Positions 28,660-36,845 are shown, numbered from the stretch's first letter. The stretch is 64,000 nt of DNA from Rubricella aquisinus (GCF_014199445.1 NZ_JACIJS010000002.1:296873-360872), one strand, 5' to 3'. Numbers and translations are program-made. The notes: a model not told the origin generated them from the letters alone.

Positions 28660-29217
28660 GTGAACGCCATCATCAAAATTCTGGGGGGAAGTGCCGTTTT
28701 GGCAGGGGTGGCCTTTGCCGCATGGAGTGCGCTGGCCCCGGCCTCCCCACCCCCATTGACCGACGCGGAACAGGCGCAGGTGGCGGAGGCCCGGTTGCGC
28801 CCTGACCTATTGCTTCAGGATCGGCTCGTGCAAATCTACACCGCCTTTCAGGCCGAGGATGAGGCGGCTATCTATGACGCGCTTGCCGCTGCCGCGCGGG
28901 GAGACGTGCTGGAGGAGTTGTATCTGCAACGGCGCGAGGCGCTCACCACCCGCGACGCCGCCGTGCAAGAGGTCCATGACGTGATGCTGCAATCCATGTC
29001 CGCCGAATGGCCCGACCCGCGCGCCGTGACCTTTGCCGCCGATTGGCAAGTGTTGGGGCGTGTGGGCCATGACACCCACACCCATGTGCGCGGCAATGCC
29101 TATACCGCTGACATCACCATGACCCTGTTCGAGGACGGGTTTCACGTCACTGCCTTTGATCTGCAAGACGTGCGCCGCGACCCGAGCGCGGGCGAATTGA
29201 TCGTGTTGCCCGAATGA
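28660..29217 (+). CDS. Membrane-anchored periplasmic protein, first gene of metal ABC operon
   Basis: 185 residues from GTG 28660 with GGGGA upstream. One N-terminal hydrophobic segment (ILGGSAVLAGVAFAAWSAL) anchors or exports a helical periplasmic domain; a His cluster HDTHTH (His137, 140, 142) lies in the C-terminal half. No family is recognised. It overlaps the ATPase gene by four bases. Position and histidines suggest a periplasmic metal-handling accessory, comparable in place to the first gene of Zrg-type zinc clusters, but no homology is claimed. Confidence 0.7.
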   Translation: MNAIIKILGGSAVLAGVAFAAWSALAPASPPPLTDAEQAQVAEARLRPDLLLQDRLVQIYTAFQAEDEAAIYDALAAAARGDVLEELYLQRREALTTRDAAVQEVHDVMLQSMSAEWPDPRAVTFAADWQVLGRVGHDTHTHVRGNAYTADITMTLFEDGFHVTAFDLQDVRRDPSAGELIVLPE

Positions 29218-29891
29218 CCGACCGCGCGATGATAGAGGTGACGGGGCTTGCCCTGAGGCGCGGCGAAAGTTTCGCGCTGGCCATCGAGCATCTGAGTATC
29301 CCGGCCGGGGAGCGGGTTGCCGTCGTGGGGCCGTCGGGTGCCGGAAAAACGACCCTTCTCAATATCTTGTCCGGTATTCTTAATCCCGATGCCGGGCACG
29401 TTCGGATCGGGGAGACTGCTGTCACGACCCTCTCTGACCGCCAAAGGCGAATGTTTCGCGCGCGAAACATCGGGTTTGTTTTTCAGGATTTCGAGTTGGT
29501 CGAGTATTTGTCCGCGCGGGAGAATATCCTTTATCCCTACCGTCTGACCGACGCGCTCAGCATCACGCGCGACGTGCGCGACCGGGCGGAGGCGCTCGCG
29601 GCTTCTGTCGGGTTGGAGGGGAAGCTGCGGCGCAAACCGGCCAACCTGTCGCAGGGCGAAAAACAGCGGGTCGCGATATGCCGCGCGCTGCTGCCCCGGC
29701 CCAAATTGATCCTTGCCGATGAAGCGACCGGGAACCTTGATCCGGCGAACAAGGATCTGATCCTTGATATCCTGTTCGAGCAGGCGCAGGCCGCTGGCGC
29801 AACCCTGCTGGCCGTGACCCATGATCACGCGCTTTTGCCGCGCTTTGACCGGGTGATCAATTTCGACGATTTCGCGGCGGTCCCGGCATGA
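29214..29891 (+). CDS. ABC transporter ATPase, MacB/LolD type
   Basis: 225 residues: Walker A GPSGAGKTT, Q-loop VFQDFELVEYLS, Walker B LILADEATGNLD, H-loop VTHDH. The signature reads NLSQGEKQR rather than LSGGQ, as in some LolD/MacB proteins, and the D-loop region has Ala where Pro is usual (ADEATG). This class works with FtsX-fold permeases, not with ZnuB-type ones. Start and stop overlap neighbours by four bases. Confidence 0.9.
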   Translation: MTDRAMIEVTGLALRRGESFALAIEHLSIPAGERVAVVGPSGAGKTTLLNILSGILNPDAGHVRIGETAVTTLSDRQRRMFRARNIGFVFQDFELVEYLSARENILYPYRLTDALSITRDVRDRAEALAASVGLEGKLRRKPANLSQGEKQRVAICRALLPRPKLILADEATGNLDPANKDLILDILFEQAQAAGATLLAVTHDHALLPRFDRVINFDDFAAVPA

Positions 29892-31024
29892 GTGGCGCGC
29901 TGTTTCTTGCTTGGGCGCATATCTGGCACCACCGCTGGCGCAGCCTGATCCTCGTGCTGGCGATCGCATTGATCGTGGTGGTGCCGGTCACGGTCAGCCG
30001 CGTGGTGGACGCAGCGGAGGCCGATCTGAGCGCGCGGGCCGAGGCGACGCCGCTTTTGATCGGGGCGCGCGGCTCGCGGCTCGATCTGGTGATGTCCGCG
30101 CTTTATTTCGGGGAGGACCAGCCCGATCCGCTGCCCTACCAGGCGTCCGAAGATGTCTGGGACAGCGGATTGGCCATCGCGATCCCGCTTTACCAGCGGT
30201 TCTATGCCGAGGGCGCACCGATCATTGGGACCAGCCTTGATTATTTCGACCTGCGCGGGCTGCGCATCGCTGACGGGCGCGGGCTGACCGTTTTGGGCGA
30301 TGCGGTGCTGGGAGCTGCGGTCGCAGCGGAGCGGGGGTTGAGCGTGGGCGATCATATCCTGTCCACGCCCGAAAACCTGTTTGATATTGCGGGCTCCTAC
30401 CCGCTGCGGATGCCTGTCGTCGGCGTGCTGGCCCCAACCGGCACGCCTGATGACGCCGCGATTTTCGTCGATGTGAAAACCACATGGGTGATGGCCGGGA
30501 TCGGTCATGGGCATGAGGATGTCGAAGGCGGTGCCAGCGCGGGCATCCTGCAATACGCTGAAATCACACCACAAAATATCGACAGCTTCCATTTTCACGG
30601 TGATGTGGGCAGCTATCCGATCACCGCGATCATTGCAGAACCATGGGATCAACGCTCCTCCACCATCCTCAAGGGGCGGTATCTGGACACCTCCGGCCCG
30701 GCGCAAATCGTGGACCCGGAGGAGGTGATGTCCGGCCTGATCGAGACGGTGTTCGCGATCAAGGACGTGCTTGATTGGGTGGTGCGGATCGTGGGGGGCG
30801 CTGCGGCCCTCGCGGTCGTGCTGGCGCTGCATCTGACGTTCCGCCTGCGCGCGCGGGAGATGCAAACCGCGTTCCGCCTTGGCGCGGGGCGGTTTGCGAC
30901 GCTGCAACTTTTGCTGGCGGAGGCGCTGCTTTTGGGGGGGGCTGCGGTGATGCTCGCGGGGGCTGTCATCTGGATCAGCCAGCCCTATCTTTCCGGTGAT
31001 GCCGTTCAACTCCTAACGAGGTAA
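29888..31024 (+). CDS. FtsX/MacB-fold ABC permease with His clusters
   Basis: 378 residues: one N-terminal TM helix (SLILVLAIALIVVVPVTV), a periplasmic domain of about 250 residues, then TM segments at about 295-315 and 340-370, with a coupling region RLRAREMQTAFRLGAGR. This is the MacB/LolE layout. The periplasmic domain carries GHGHED (His207, 209) and HFHG (His235, 237), unusual for lipoprotein or macrolide exporters. It overlaps the ATPase stop and lies four bases before the next gene. Confidence 0.88.
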   Translation: MSGALFLAWAHIWHHRWRSLILVLAIALIVVVPVTVSRVVDAAEADLSARAEATPLLIGARGSRLDLVMSALYFGEDQPDPLPYQASEDVWDSGLAIAIPLYQRFYAEGAPIIGTSLDYFDLRGLRIADGRGLTVLGDAVLGAAVAAERGLSVGDHILSTPENLFDIAGSYPLRMPVVGVLAPTGTPDDAAIFVDVKTTWVMAGIGHGHEDVEGGASAGILQYAEITPQNIDSFHFHGDVGSYPITAIIAEPWDQRSSTILKGRYLDTSGPAQIVDPEEVMSGLIETVFAIKDVLDWVVRIVGGAAALAVVLALHLTFRLRAREMQTAFRLGAGRFATLQLLLAEALLLGGAAVMLAGAVIWISQPYLSGDAVQLLTR

Positions 31025-31028
31025 GACC

Positions 31029-31784
31029 ATGTTTCGCAACGCTCTTTTCGCAAGCCTTCTGTGTACCGCAACCGCGGCCCATGCCCATTACGGGATGATC
31101 ATCCCGTCAGAGAACATGGTCACGGGCAACGAGGGGCGCGAGATCGCACTGACGCTCAGCTTTTCCCATCCGTTCGAGGAAGCCGGGATGGAGATGGCCC
31201 CGCCCGCCCGCTTTACCGTGACGCATGACGGCGCGACGACCGACCTGACCGGGACACTGACGCCCGCGACGGTGATGGGGGCAGATGGCTTTACCACCCG
31301 CTACACCCTGCCCCGCCCCGGCAGCCATGTGTTTGCACTAGAGCCGGTGCCCTATTGGGAGCCGGCGGAGGACGCGTTCATCCTCCATTACACCAAAACC
31401 TATGTCAGCGCCTTTGGCGATGATGAGGGCTGGGACGCGGAACTGGGCCTCAAGACAGAGATCGTGCCGCTCTCCAAGCCTTTCGCGCTTTGGGCCGGAA
31501 ACGTGTTTCAAGGGATCGTAAAGCGCGACGGGGCCGCCCTGCCCTATGCCGAGGTTGAGGTGGAGCACTACAACACCGAAGGCCGCGCCGCGCCGGATGA
31601 ATTGATGATCACCCAGACGATCAAGGCCGACGCGAACGGCGTGTTCACCTATGCCGCACCCTTCGCCGGATGGTGGGGTTTTGCCGCACTGACGGAGGCC
31701 GATTATACCCTGCCGATGGATGGGCAGGATAAGGGCGTCGAGCTTGGCGCTGTTATCTGGGTCCATTTCGAGGATGTGAAATGA
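31029..31784 (+). CDS. DUF4198 (NikK-like) periplasmic protein
   Basis: 251 residues with a signal peptide whose likely cleavage (TAAHA then HYGM) leaves His as the mature N-terminus. DUF4198 proteins accompany nickel/cobalt uptake systems (NikK-type). Visible domain features: LTLSFSHPFEEAGMEM, a central YWEPAEDAFILHYTK, and a C-terminal Ig-like strand set (VFQGIVKRDGAALPYAEVEV, NGVFTYAAPFAGWWGFAAL). An N-terminal His plus internal His could bind a transition metal. It overlaps the next gene by four bases. Confidence 0.8.
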   Translation: MFRNALFASLLCTATAAHAHYGMIIPSENMVTGNEGREIALTLSFSHPFEEAGMEMAPPARFTVTHDGATTDLTGTLTPATVMGADGFTTRYTLPRPGSHVFALEPVPYWEPAEDAFILHYTKTYVSAFGDDEGWDAELGLKTEIVPLSKPFALWAGNVFQGIVKRDGAALPYAEVEVEHYNTEGRAAPDELMITQTIKADANGVFTYAAPFAGWWGFAALTEADYTLPMDGQDKGVELGAVIWVHFEDVK

Positions 31785-32095
31785 AAGTCATTGCCATGAT
31801 CGCGGCCCTGCTTGCCGCCACGCCTGCGCTGGCCCATGGGCTGAACGTGTTTGCCAGTGTGGAGGGTGAACAGATCGTCATCGAGGCGCGCTTTGCCAAC
31901 GGGCGCGCAGCCCTTGGGGCAAAGGTGCAGGTGTTTGACGGCAATGACATCCTGCTGGTCACCGCAACAACATCGGGGGAGGAAACCCGCGTGCCGCTGG
32001 TGGGTCAGGATACGGGCGTGCGGATCGTGGTGGATGCGGGCGACGGGCATTCCGATTACTGGATCATGACCCCTGCCGATCTGGTAGCACAATGA
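31781..32095 (+). CDS. NikL/CbiL-like small periplasmic protein
   Basis: 104 residues. The signal peptide ends TPALA, leaving mature HGLNVFASVEGEQIV, so this protein too should start with His. The single beta domain (FANGRAALGAKVQVFDGND, VVDAGDGHSDYW) resembles the N-terminal domain of NikL/CbiL-type proteins of nickel/cobalt ECF transporters, but there is no C-terminal TM segment here. Coupled to genes on both sides by ATGA overlaps. Confidence 0.72.
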   Translation: MKVIAMIAALLAATPALAHGLNVFASVEGEQIVIEARFANGRAALGAKVQVFDGNDILLVTATTSGEETRVPLVGQDTGVRIVVDAGDGHSDYWIMTPADLVAQ

Positions 32096-32967
32096 TCCGC
32101 GCACTTATGATCGCCCTCTTGCTGGCGGCCCCCGCCATGGCGCAGGAGCGGCTGAAAGTCTCCGCCGTGGCCTATCCGCTGGCCTGGATGGCCGAAGGGA
32201 TCGGCGGCGATCTGGTTGAGGTAACCTTCCCCGTCCCCGCCGATGCGGACCCCGCGTTCTGGCGCCCCAATATCGCAGCGATTGCGGCCTTTCAGCAATC
32301 GGATGTGATCCTTCTGAATGGTGCGGGCTTTGCCGACTGGACGGCCAAGGCGAGCCTGCCCCGCCGCGCGCTCACCGATACCTCCGCCGGGATCACCGAC
32401 CGGTTGATCGAGACCGAAGCGATCACCCACAGCCATGGCGATGACGACCCGCACAGCCACGCGGCGACGGCGACTTTCCTTTGGCTTGACCCGGCGATGG
32501 CGCAGGCGCAGGCCGATGCGGTGCATCACGCGCTGTCCCGCCGGATGTCAGCGGGGCAAGAGACGCTCGATGCTGGACATGCGGAGGTGACCGCGAGCCT
32601 GACCGCGCTCACCGCGCAGGCGGAGGCGATCGCGGCGTCCCATGGCGGCACACGGCTGCTTGCGTCCCATCCGCGCTACCAATACCTCGCCCGCGCCGCA
32701 CGGCTGGAGGTCACGGCCGTGAGTTGGGCATCGGATGCGGTGCCGGACGCGGATCAGATCGCGGAGCTTTCAGCCCTCCAACAGCAGACCGGCGCGGCCA
32801 TCATGCTCTGGGAAGAGACACCCCCCGATGCCGCAATAGAGGCCGTCGCGGCCCTTGGCCTGACGAGCGTGTTGGTCCCGACCCTCGCCAATCGGCCCGA
32901 AACGGGGGATTACGCGACGGTTCTGGCAGAGGCGCTCGCCCGCCTGTCGGCGGCACTGGCGGAGTGA
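32092..32967 (+). CDS. ZnuA-like metal ABC substrate-binding protein
   Basis: 291 residues: signal peptide (cleavage after APAMA), then a cluster A-I (TroA/ZnuA) fold with KVSAVAYPLAWMAEGIGGD and IIMLWEETPPDAAIEAVAALG. The His-rich loop typical of zinc binders is present: THSHGDDDPHSHA with His113, 115, 121 and 123. It ends a six-gene coupled operon whose ATPase and permease are not of the ZnuBC type, so its partner is unusual. No Zur-like palindrome was seen in front of the operon. Confidence 0.85.
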   Translation: MIRALMIALLLAAPAMAQERLKVSAVAYPLAWMAEGIGGDLVEVTFPVPADADPAFWRPNIAAIAAFQQSDVILLNGAGFADWTAKASLPRRALTDTSAGITDRLIETEAITHSHGDDDPHSHAATATFLWLDPAMAQAQADAVHHALSRRMSAGQETLDAGHAEVTASLTALTAQAEAIAASHGGTRLLASHPRYQYLARAARLEVTAVSWASDAVPDADQIAELSALQQQTGAAIMLWEETPPDAAIEAVAALGLTSVLVPTLANRPETGDYATVLAEALARLSAALAE

Positions 32968-32977
32968 GCAAACCTGC

Positions 32978-33006
32978 TTGACGATCCGAAGCGCAGGCCA
33001 TATCCA
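32978..33006 (+). promoter_or_regulatory. Promoter of tRNA-Gly(CCC)
   Basis: TTGACG (32978-32983), exactly 17 bases, TATCCA (33001-33006); the tRNA begins 12 bases later. This is a close sigma70 match, as expected for a stable RNA gene. Confidence 0.7.
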
Positions 33007-33017
33007 AACAGGCAGCG

Positions 33018-33092
33018 GCGGGCGTAGTTCAGTGGTAGAACGTCAGCTTCCCAAGCTGAATGTCGTCGGTTCGATCCCGATCGCCCGCTCCA
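33018..33092 (+). tRNA. tRNA-Gly (anticodon CCC)
   Basis: A full cloverleaf: acceptor arm GCGGGCG/CGCCCGC, D-arm GTTCAGTGGTAGAAC, anticodon stem TCAGC/GCTGA around loop TTCCCAA (anticodon CCC), T-arm GTTCGATCC, discriminator T and an encoded CCA. It reads GGG glycine codons and closely resembles E. coli glyU. It lies 50 bases after the metal operon with its own promoter. Confidence 0.96.
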
Positions 33093-33161
33093 ACTTTCCC
33101 TCATGCGATGGTGTTTGACCTGCTTACTTGATGTAGGGGCGTGGTGCGGTGATGGGTCTGG

Positions 33162-33992
33162 TTAACCCGCGCATTCTGTTGCGATGATTTCACCAACTTC
33201 TGCCTGCGTTTCCGCATAACTTTGCCCGTTCTCGAATTCCGGGCGGTAGAGCATTTTGAGCATGAGCTCGTCGCGATACCCGTAGCCGAAATCCCCTTCT
33301 ATCTCAGACGGTTCGCCGCGCCAGAGCGGGTCGGAAAACAAGGATTGATCGCCTTGGGGATCTGCAAAAAGTCCCAATGAATTATAGGCTTCTTCGCGCA
33401 TACATGACGCAATTTGCATCGGATTGTTATGATATTCGGCATTTATATATACATCGACGGCTTCCGAGACAGTGGTCCACGGCCACTTCGCCGCCATACA
33501 AGTCGAGGACGGTTGGACGATCCTCTCCAGGTTATGAACGGATTTTTCCCAACCAAATGACCGAAAGAAATCTGAAAACAACTCAATATTCTCATAATCA
33601 ACCAAGAGAATTGGAAGGGTTCCTCCGGTTTGAATATTCACTTCTCCAAACCTTCGAGCAGTTACTTTTAATGGCGAAAAATCACGCGTAATAATGTAGA
33701 AGTCTCTGATACCAAGATTTAGTGCATCAATTTGCTCAAAGTTTCCCTCGACAAACAGACTTATGTCGATATCAAGCAGTCTCTTTTCAAGCGCTCTCTC
33801 TTGATAAACTGAACGCTCAATTTCCTCTGTATGATGCGCCATAAACGCAAAATCGCTGGCGAAGGTGTAGTCGTTCAAAGCGTCATATTGCGCAATGAAC
33901 ACGCAATCGTCCGGGGTCAACGTCGGGGTGTTCGGGGCGCCCGGCGTCGACGTCAGGCACGCAACAGCACTAAGTCCTATTAGTTTTCTCAT
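33162..33992 (-). CDS. DUF2927-type lipoprotein-like protein, paralogue 1
   Basis: 276 residues. N-terminal signal with a possible lipobox Cys (LSAVAC). The conserved DUF2927 part is SCMREEAYNSLGLFADPQG, SLFSDPLWRGEP and YRDELMLKMLYRPEF near the C-terminus. The first 54 or so residues and the last 75 are nearly identical to paralogue 2, while the middle (about 55-195) is diverged. It is the last of three tandem copies, three bases after paralogue 2. The family has no established function; an envelope location is inferred. Confidence 0.75.
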   Translation of the reverse strand: MRKLIGLSAVACLTSTPGAPNTPTLTPDDCVFIAQYDALNDYTFASDFAFMAHHTEEIERSVYQERALEKRLLDIDISLFVEGNFEQIDALNLGIRDFYIITRDFSPLKVTARRFGEVNIQTGGTLPILLVDYENIELFSDFFRSFGWEKSVHNLERIVQPSSTCMAAKWPWTTVSEAVDVYINAEYHNNPMQIASCMREEAYNSLGLFADPQGDQSLFSDPLWRGEPSEIEGDFGYGYRDELMLKMLYRPEFENGQSYAETQAEVGEIIATECAG

Positions 33993-33995
33993 GCC

Positions 33996-34826
33996 CTATC
34001 CCGCACATTCCGTCGCGATAATGGCCGCGACTTCTACCTGCGTCTCAGCGTAGCTTTGCCCGTTCTCGAATTCCGAGCGGTAGAGCATTTTGAGCATCAG
34101 CTCGTCACGATAGCCATAGCCGAAATCCCCTTCGATCTCAGACGGTTCGCCGCGCCAAAGTGGGTTGGAAAACAACGAGACGTTGCCCTGTGGATCGGCG
34201 GTTAAGCCCAGGGAGTTGTAGGCTTCCTCGCGCATGCATGACGCAATCGCTCTTGGAGTGTTGTGGTGTTCGGCGTTGACAAACATAGCACTCATCTCAA
34301 ATTCTTCGTCAAAAAGTACCGTCAAAATACCGCATGTTGAGCCTGGATTCATAAGTCGCTTTATATATTGACTAAATTCGCTCAAATTATTTGAATTAAA
34401 ATCATCGGCAAATATTTTTATATTGCCTTTATCCACTAAAAATATTACGAGAATGCCTTTCGATTCCGTTTCTAGATTGCCGAACTCCCGAACGGTAACT
34501 CGAATTGGTGTGTGGTCTCGGGTAATTAGGAAAAAATCCTCAATGCCGACATTTAGCGCATCTACTTGATCGATGTTACTTGCGGCCGCTAGGCTAATTT
34601 CGACATCGAGAAGTTTCTTTTTTAGGGGCTGTTGTAGATATATATTTCTCTCAAGATGATCAGTGTGATGCGCCATAAACGCAAAATCGCTGGCGAAGGT
34701 GTAGTCGTTCAAAGCATCATATTGCGCAATGAACACGCAATCATCCGGGGTCAACGTCGGGGTGTTCGGGGCGCCCGGCGTCGACGTCAGGCACGCTACA
34801 GCGCTAAGTCCTATCAGTTTTCTCAT
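33996..34826 (-). CDS. DUF2927-type lipoprotein-like protein, paralogue 2
   Basis: 276 residues, same architecture as its neighbours: signal with LSAVAC, DDCVFIAQYDALNDYTFASDF at the N-terminus, then DUF2927 elements SCMREEAYNSLGLTADPQG and RDELMLKMLYRSEF. The centre contains motifs common to all three (VDALNVGIEDFFLITRD, FLVDKGNIKIF) but differs at many positions and is more AT-rich than the ends. The near identity to paralogue 1 at both ends points to recent duplication or gene conversion. Stop TAG lies three bases from the next copy's start. Confidence 0.75.
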   Translation of the reverse strand: MRKLIGLSAVACLTSTPGAPNTPTLTPDDCVFIAQYDALNDYTFASDFAFMAHHTDHLERNIYLQQPLKKKLLDVEISLAAASNIDQVDALNVGIEDFFLITRDHTPIRVTVREFGNLETESKGILVIFLVDKGNIKIFADDFNSNNLSEFSQYIKRLMNPGSTCGILTVLFDEEFEMSAMFVNAEHHNTPRAIASCMREEAYNSLGLTADPQGNVSLFSNPLWRGEPSEIEGDFGYGYRDELMLKMLYRSEFENGQSYAETQVEVAAIIATECAG

Positions 34827-34829
34827 GCC

Positions 34830-35660
34830 CTATCCCGCGCATTCCGCCCTGATGATGCCTGCGACGTCCTCTTGCGTCTCAGCGTAGCTTTGCCCGTTCT
34901 CGAATTCCGGGCGGTAGAGCATTTTGAGCATTAGCTCGTCGCGATACCCGTAGCCGAAATCCCCTTCGATCTCCGACGGCTCGCCGCGCCAGAGCGGGTC
35001 GGAAAATATGGACGCATCTCCCTGTGGATCAGCTCTTAGGCCCATAGAATTAAAGGCCTCTTCGCGCATGCATGACGCAATCGCCTTTGGAGTATTAAAG
35101 TCCTCGGCATTGACGAACATGTCGGTAACTTCTGATGACTTGTCGAATGGCCAGATCGTCAAACCGCACGTTGAACCAGGACGCACAATTCTTTTCATAT
35201 ATCGCTCTGTTGAATCCCAACCCTGAGAAAGGAAGTAATTCGAAAACGAAGCAATATTTCGACCGTCAATCAAAAAGACAGCAAGGACCCCACCGTACTC
35301 CAAATTTGCATCACCAAAATCGCGAACGGTTATATTAATGGGCGTAAAACTACGTGTAATTAAATAAAAATCTCTTATGCCGATATTTAATGCGTCAACC
35401 TGTTCAAGATTGCTCCCTGGCACCAGACTTATCTCAATATCGAGAAGTCTCTTCTGCAGCGGTTGTTCTAAATATATATTGTGCTCCACATGCTCAGCAT
35501 GATGCACCATAAACGCAAAATCGCTGGCGAAGGTATAGTCGTTCAACCGATCGTATCGTTCGATAAAGGAACAATCCTCAGCGGTGAGTCTTTGATCACC
35601 AGCTGTCAAAGATGTAGCCAAAAAACAGGCCGAAAGGCTCAAACCAAGTCGTTTTTTCAA
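34830..35660 (-). CDS. DUF2927-type lipoprotein-like protein, paralogue 3
   Basis: The first gene transcribed. TTG at 35660 is chosen because a perfect GGAGGAGG lies eight bases upstream and it gives exactly 276 residues, equal to the other two copies; an ATG at 35681 overlaps that Shine-Dalgarno. The resulting N-terminus KKRLGLSLSAC has a good lipobox (LSAC). The mature N-terminus differs more from copies 1 and 2, but YDRLNDYTFASDFAFMVHH and SCMREEAFNSMGLRADPQG are shared. The three copies are spaced by three bases, so one transcript is likely. Confidence 0.75.
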   Translation of the reverse strand: MKKRLGLSLSACFLATSLTAGDQRLTAEDCSFIERYDRLNDYTFASDFAFMVHHAEHVEHNIYLEQPLQKRLLDIEISLVPGSNLEQVDALNIGIRDFYLITRSFTPINITVRDFGDANLEYGGVLAVFLIDGRNIASFSNYFLSQGWDSTERYMKRIVRPGSTCGLTIWPFDKSSEVTDMFVNAEDFNTPKAIASCMREEAFNSMGLRADPQGDASIFSDPLWRGEPSEIEGDFGYGYRDELMLKMLYRPEFENGQSYAETQEDVAGIIRAECAG

Positions 35661-35945
35661 ATCGAAAGCCTCCTCCGACATTGTGAAACCAGAGCGCCCG
35701 GTTGTCCACCACTGGGGTGCACCCCGCATGACGGCTACCCCGAGCCGGAAAGGTGCTATGCGCCCGAGGGGTCAGACGATATGACTGTGAGGGTGGCGTC
35801 ACGCCTCTCCACATTTGGCCCGAAGTCCGCTGGCGAGAAGAAGGTATTTTGCCAAAATTTTATCTGTTGAAGGGCCATTTGCCATGCAGCGCAGGCTGAG
35901 TATCCCCACCCGACCGCGAGCAACCCCTCCTAGACGGTGGGATCC

Positions 35946-36845
35946 ATGACAGAGAAACGGCAGGCCATTTTGGCATGGGGTGCGGTGGCGCTGACCTTGA
36001 CGATCTGGGCCAGTTACCTTGTCGTGACCCGGGCGGCGGTGCTGACGGAATTGAACGCGGTAGATATTGGGCTATTGCGCTTTATCCCGGCTGCGATCCT
36101 GTTTGCGCCGATCTGGCTGCGCACGGGGCTGTTGCCGAAGGGCACGCATCCGCGTGAGATCGTGTCTGTCGCGCTCTTGGGCGGGTTCGGGTTCGTGCTG
36201 TTGCTGTCCATCGGGATGGTCTATGCGCCCGTCGCGGATTCGGTGATTTTCGCCCCCTCCATGCTGCCGCTTTATGTCGGTATCCTCAGCTTTTTCCTGT
36301 TGGGGGAGCGGTTTGGCCGGGGGCGGGTCATTGGATTTGCGCTGATCCTGATCGGGGCCGTGGGTGTGGGGGGCTATGAGGCGATCCTGAATTCGGGCAG
36401 TGGCACATGGCGGGGACATCTGTTTTTCACCGTTGCGGCCTTTGTCTGGGCGGTGTTCACGCTCAATTTTCGCTGTTCCGCGCTTGGGCCCTTTGAGGGG
36501 GCGGCGATGCTGTGTCTGTGGTCAGCGCTGGCCTTTGGCGTATTGGCCTTGTTCGTGCCGGTGACGCTGTTTGACGCCGCGCCGCGTGTGCTTGTGGTGC
36601 AAATTCTGATGCAGGGGGTGCTGTCTGGCTATGTCTCCACCCTGTCATATGCCTATGCTTTGCGCCACCTTGCCCCGAGCCGGGTTGCGGCCTGTGCGGC
36701 CCTTGTGCCGGTCATGGGGGCGATTGGCGGCATCGTCTTTCTGGGCGAGACTGTACCGGCCATCAAATGGGTCGGGATCGGCATTGTCGCCATGGGCGTC
36801 GCGTTGGCATCTGGCGTGTTTGAAAAGAAGGGACGCAAGACATGA
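35946..36845 (+). CDS. DMT-superfamily (EamA) transporter
   Basis: About 299 residues with ten TM helices in two EamA repeats: first ILAWGAVALTLTIWASYLVV to GVGGYEAIL, second from HLFFTVAAFVWAVFTLNF to GIVAMGVALASGVF, with the typical LGE motif (FFLLGERFGRGR, VFLGETVPAIKW) at the end of each repeat. Probable export of a small metabolite. ATG 35946 (MTEKRQ) is preferred to the GTG nine bases earlier. Overlaps the SDR gene by four bases. Confidence 0.88.
   Translation: MTEKRQAILAWGAVALTLTIWASYLVVTRAAVLTELNAVDIGLLRFIPAAILFAPIWLRTGLLPKGTHPREIVSVALLGGFGFVLLLSIGMVYAPVADSVIFAPSMLPLYVGILSFFLLGERFGRGRVIGFALILIGAVGVGGYEAILNSGSGTWRGHLFFTVAAFVWAVFTLNFRCSALGPFEGAAMLCLWSALAFGVLALFVPVTLFDAAPRVLVVQILMQGVLSGYVSTLSYAYALRHLAPSRVAACAALVPVMGAIGGIVFLGETVPAIKWVGIGIVAMGVALASGVFEKKGRKT

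Noticed and set aside
33018..35945. Idea that the DUF2927 triplet is an island integrated at tRNA-Gly
   Set aside because: No second copy of the tRNA 3' end was seen at the far side and no integrase is present.
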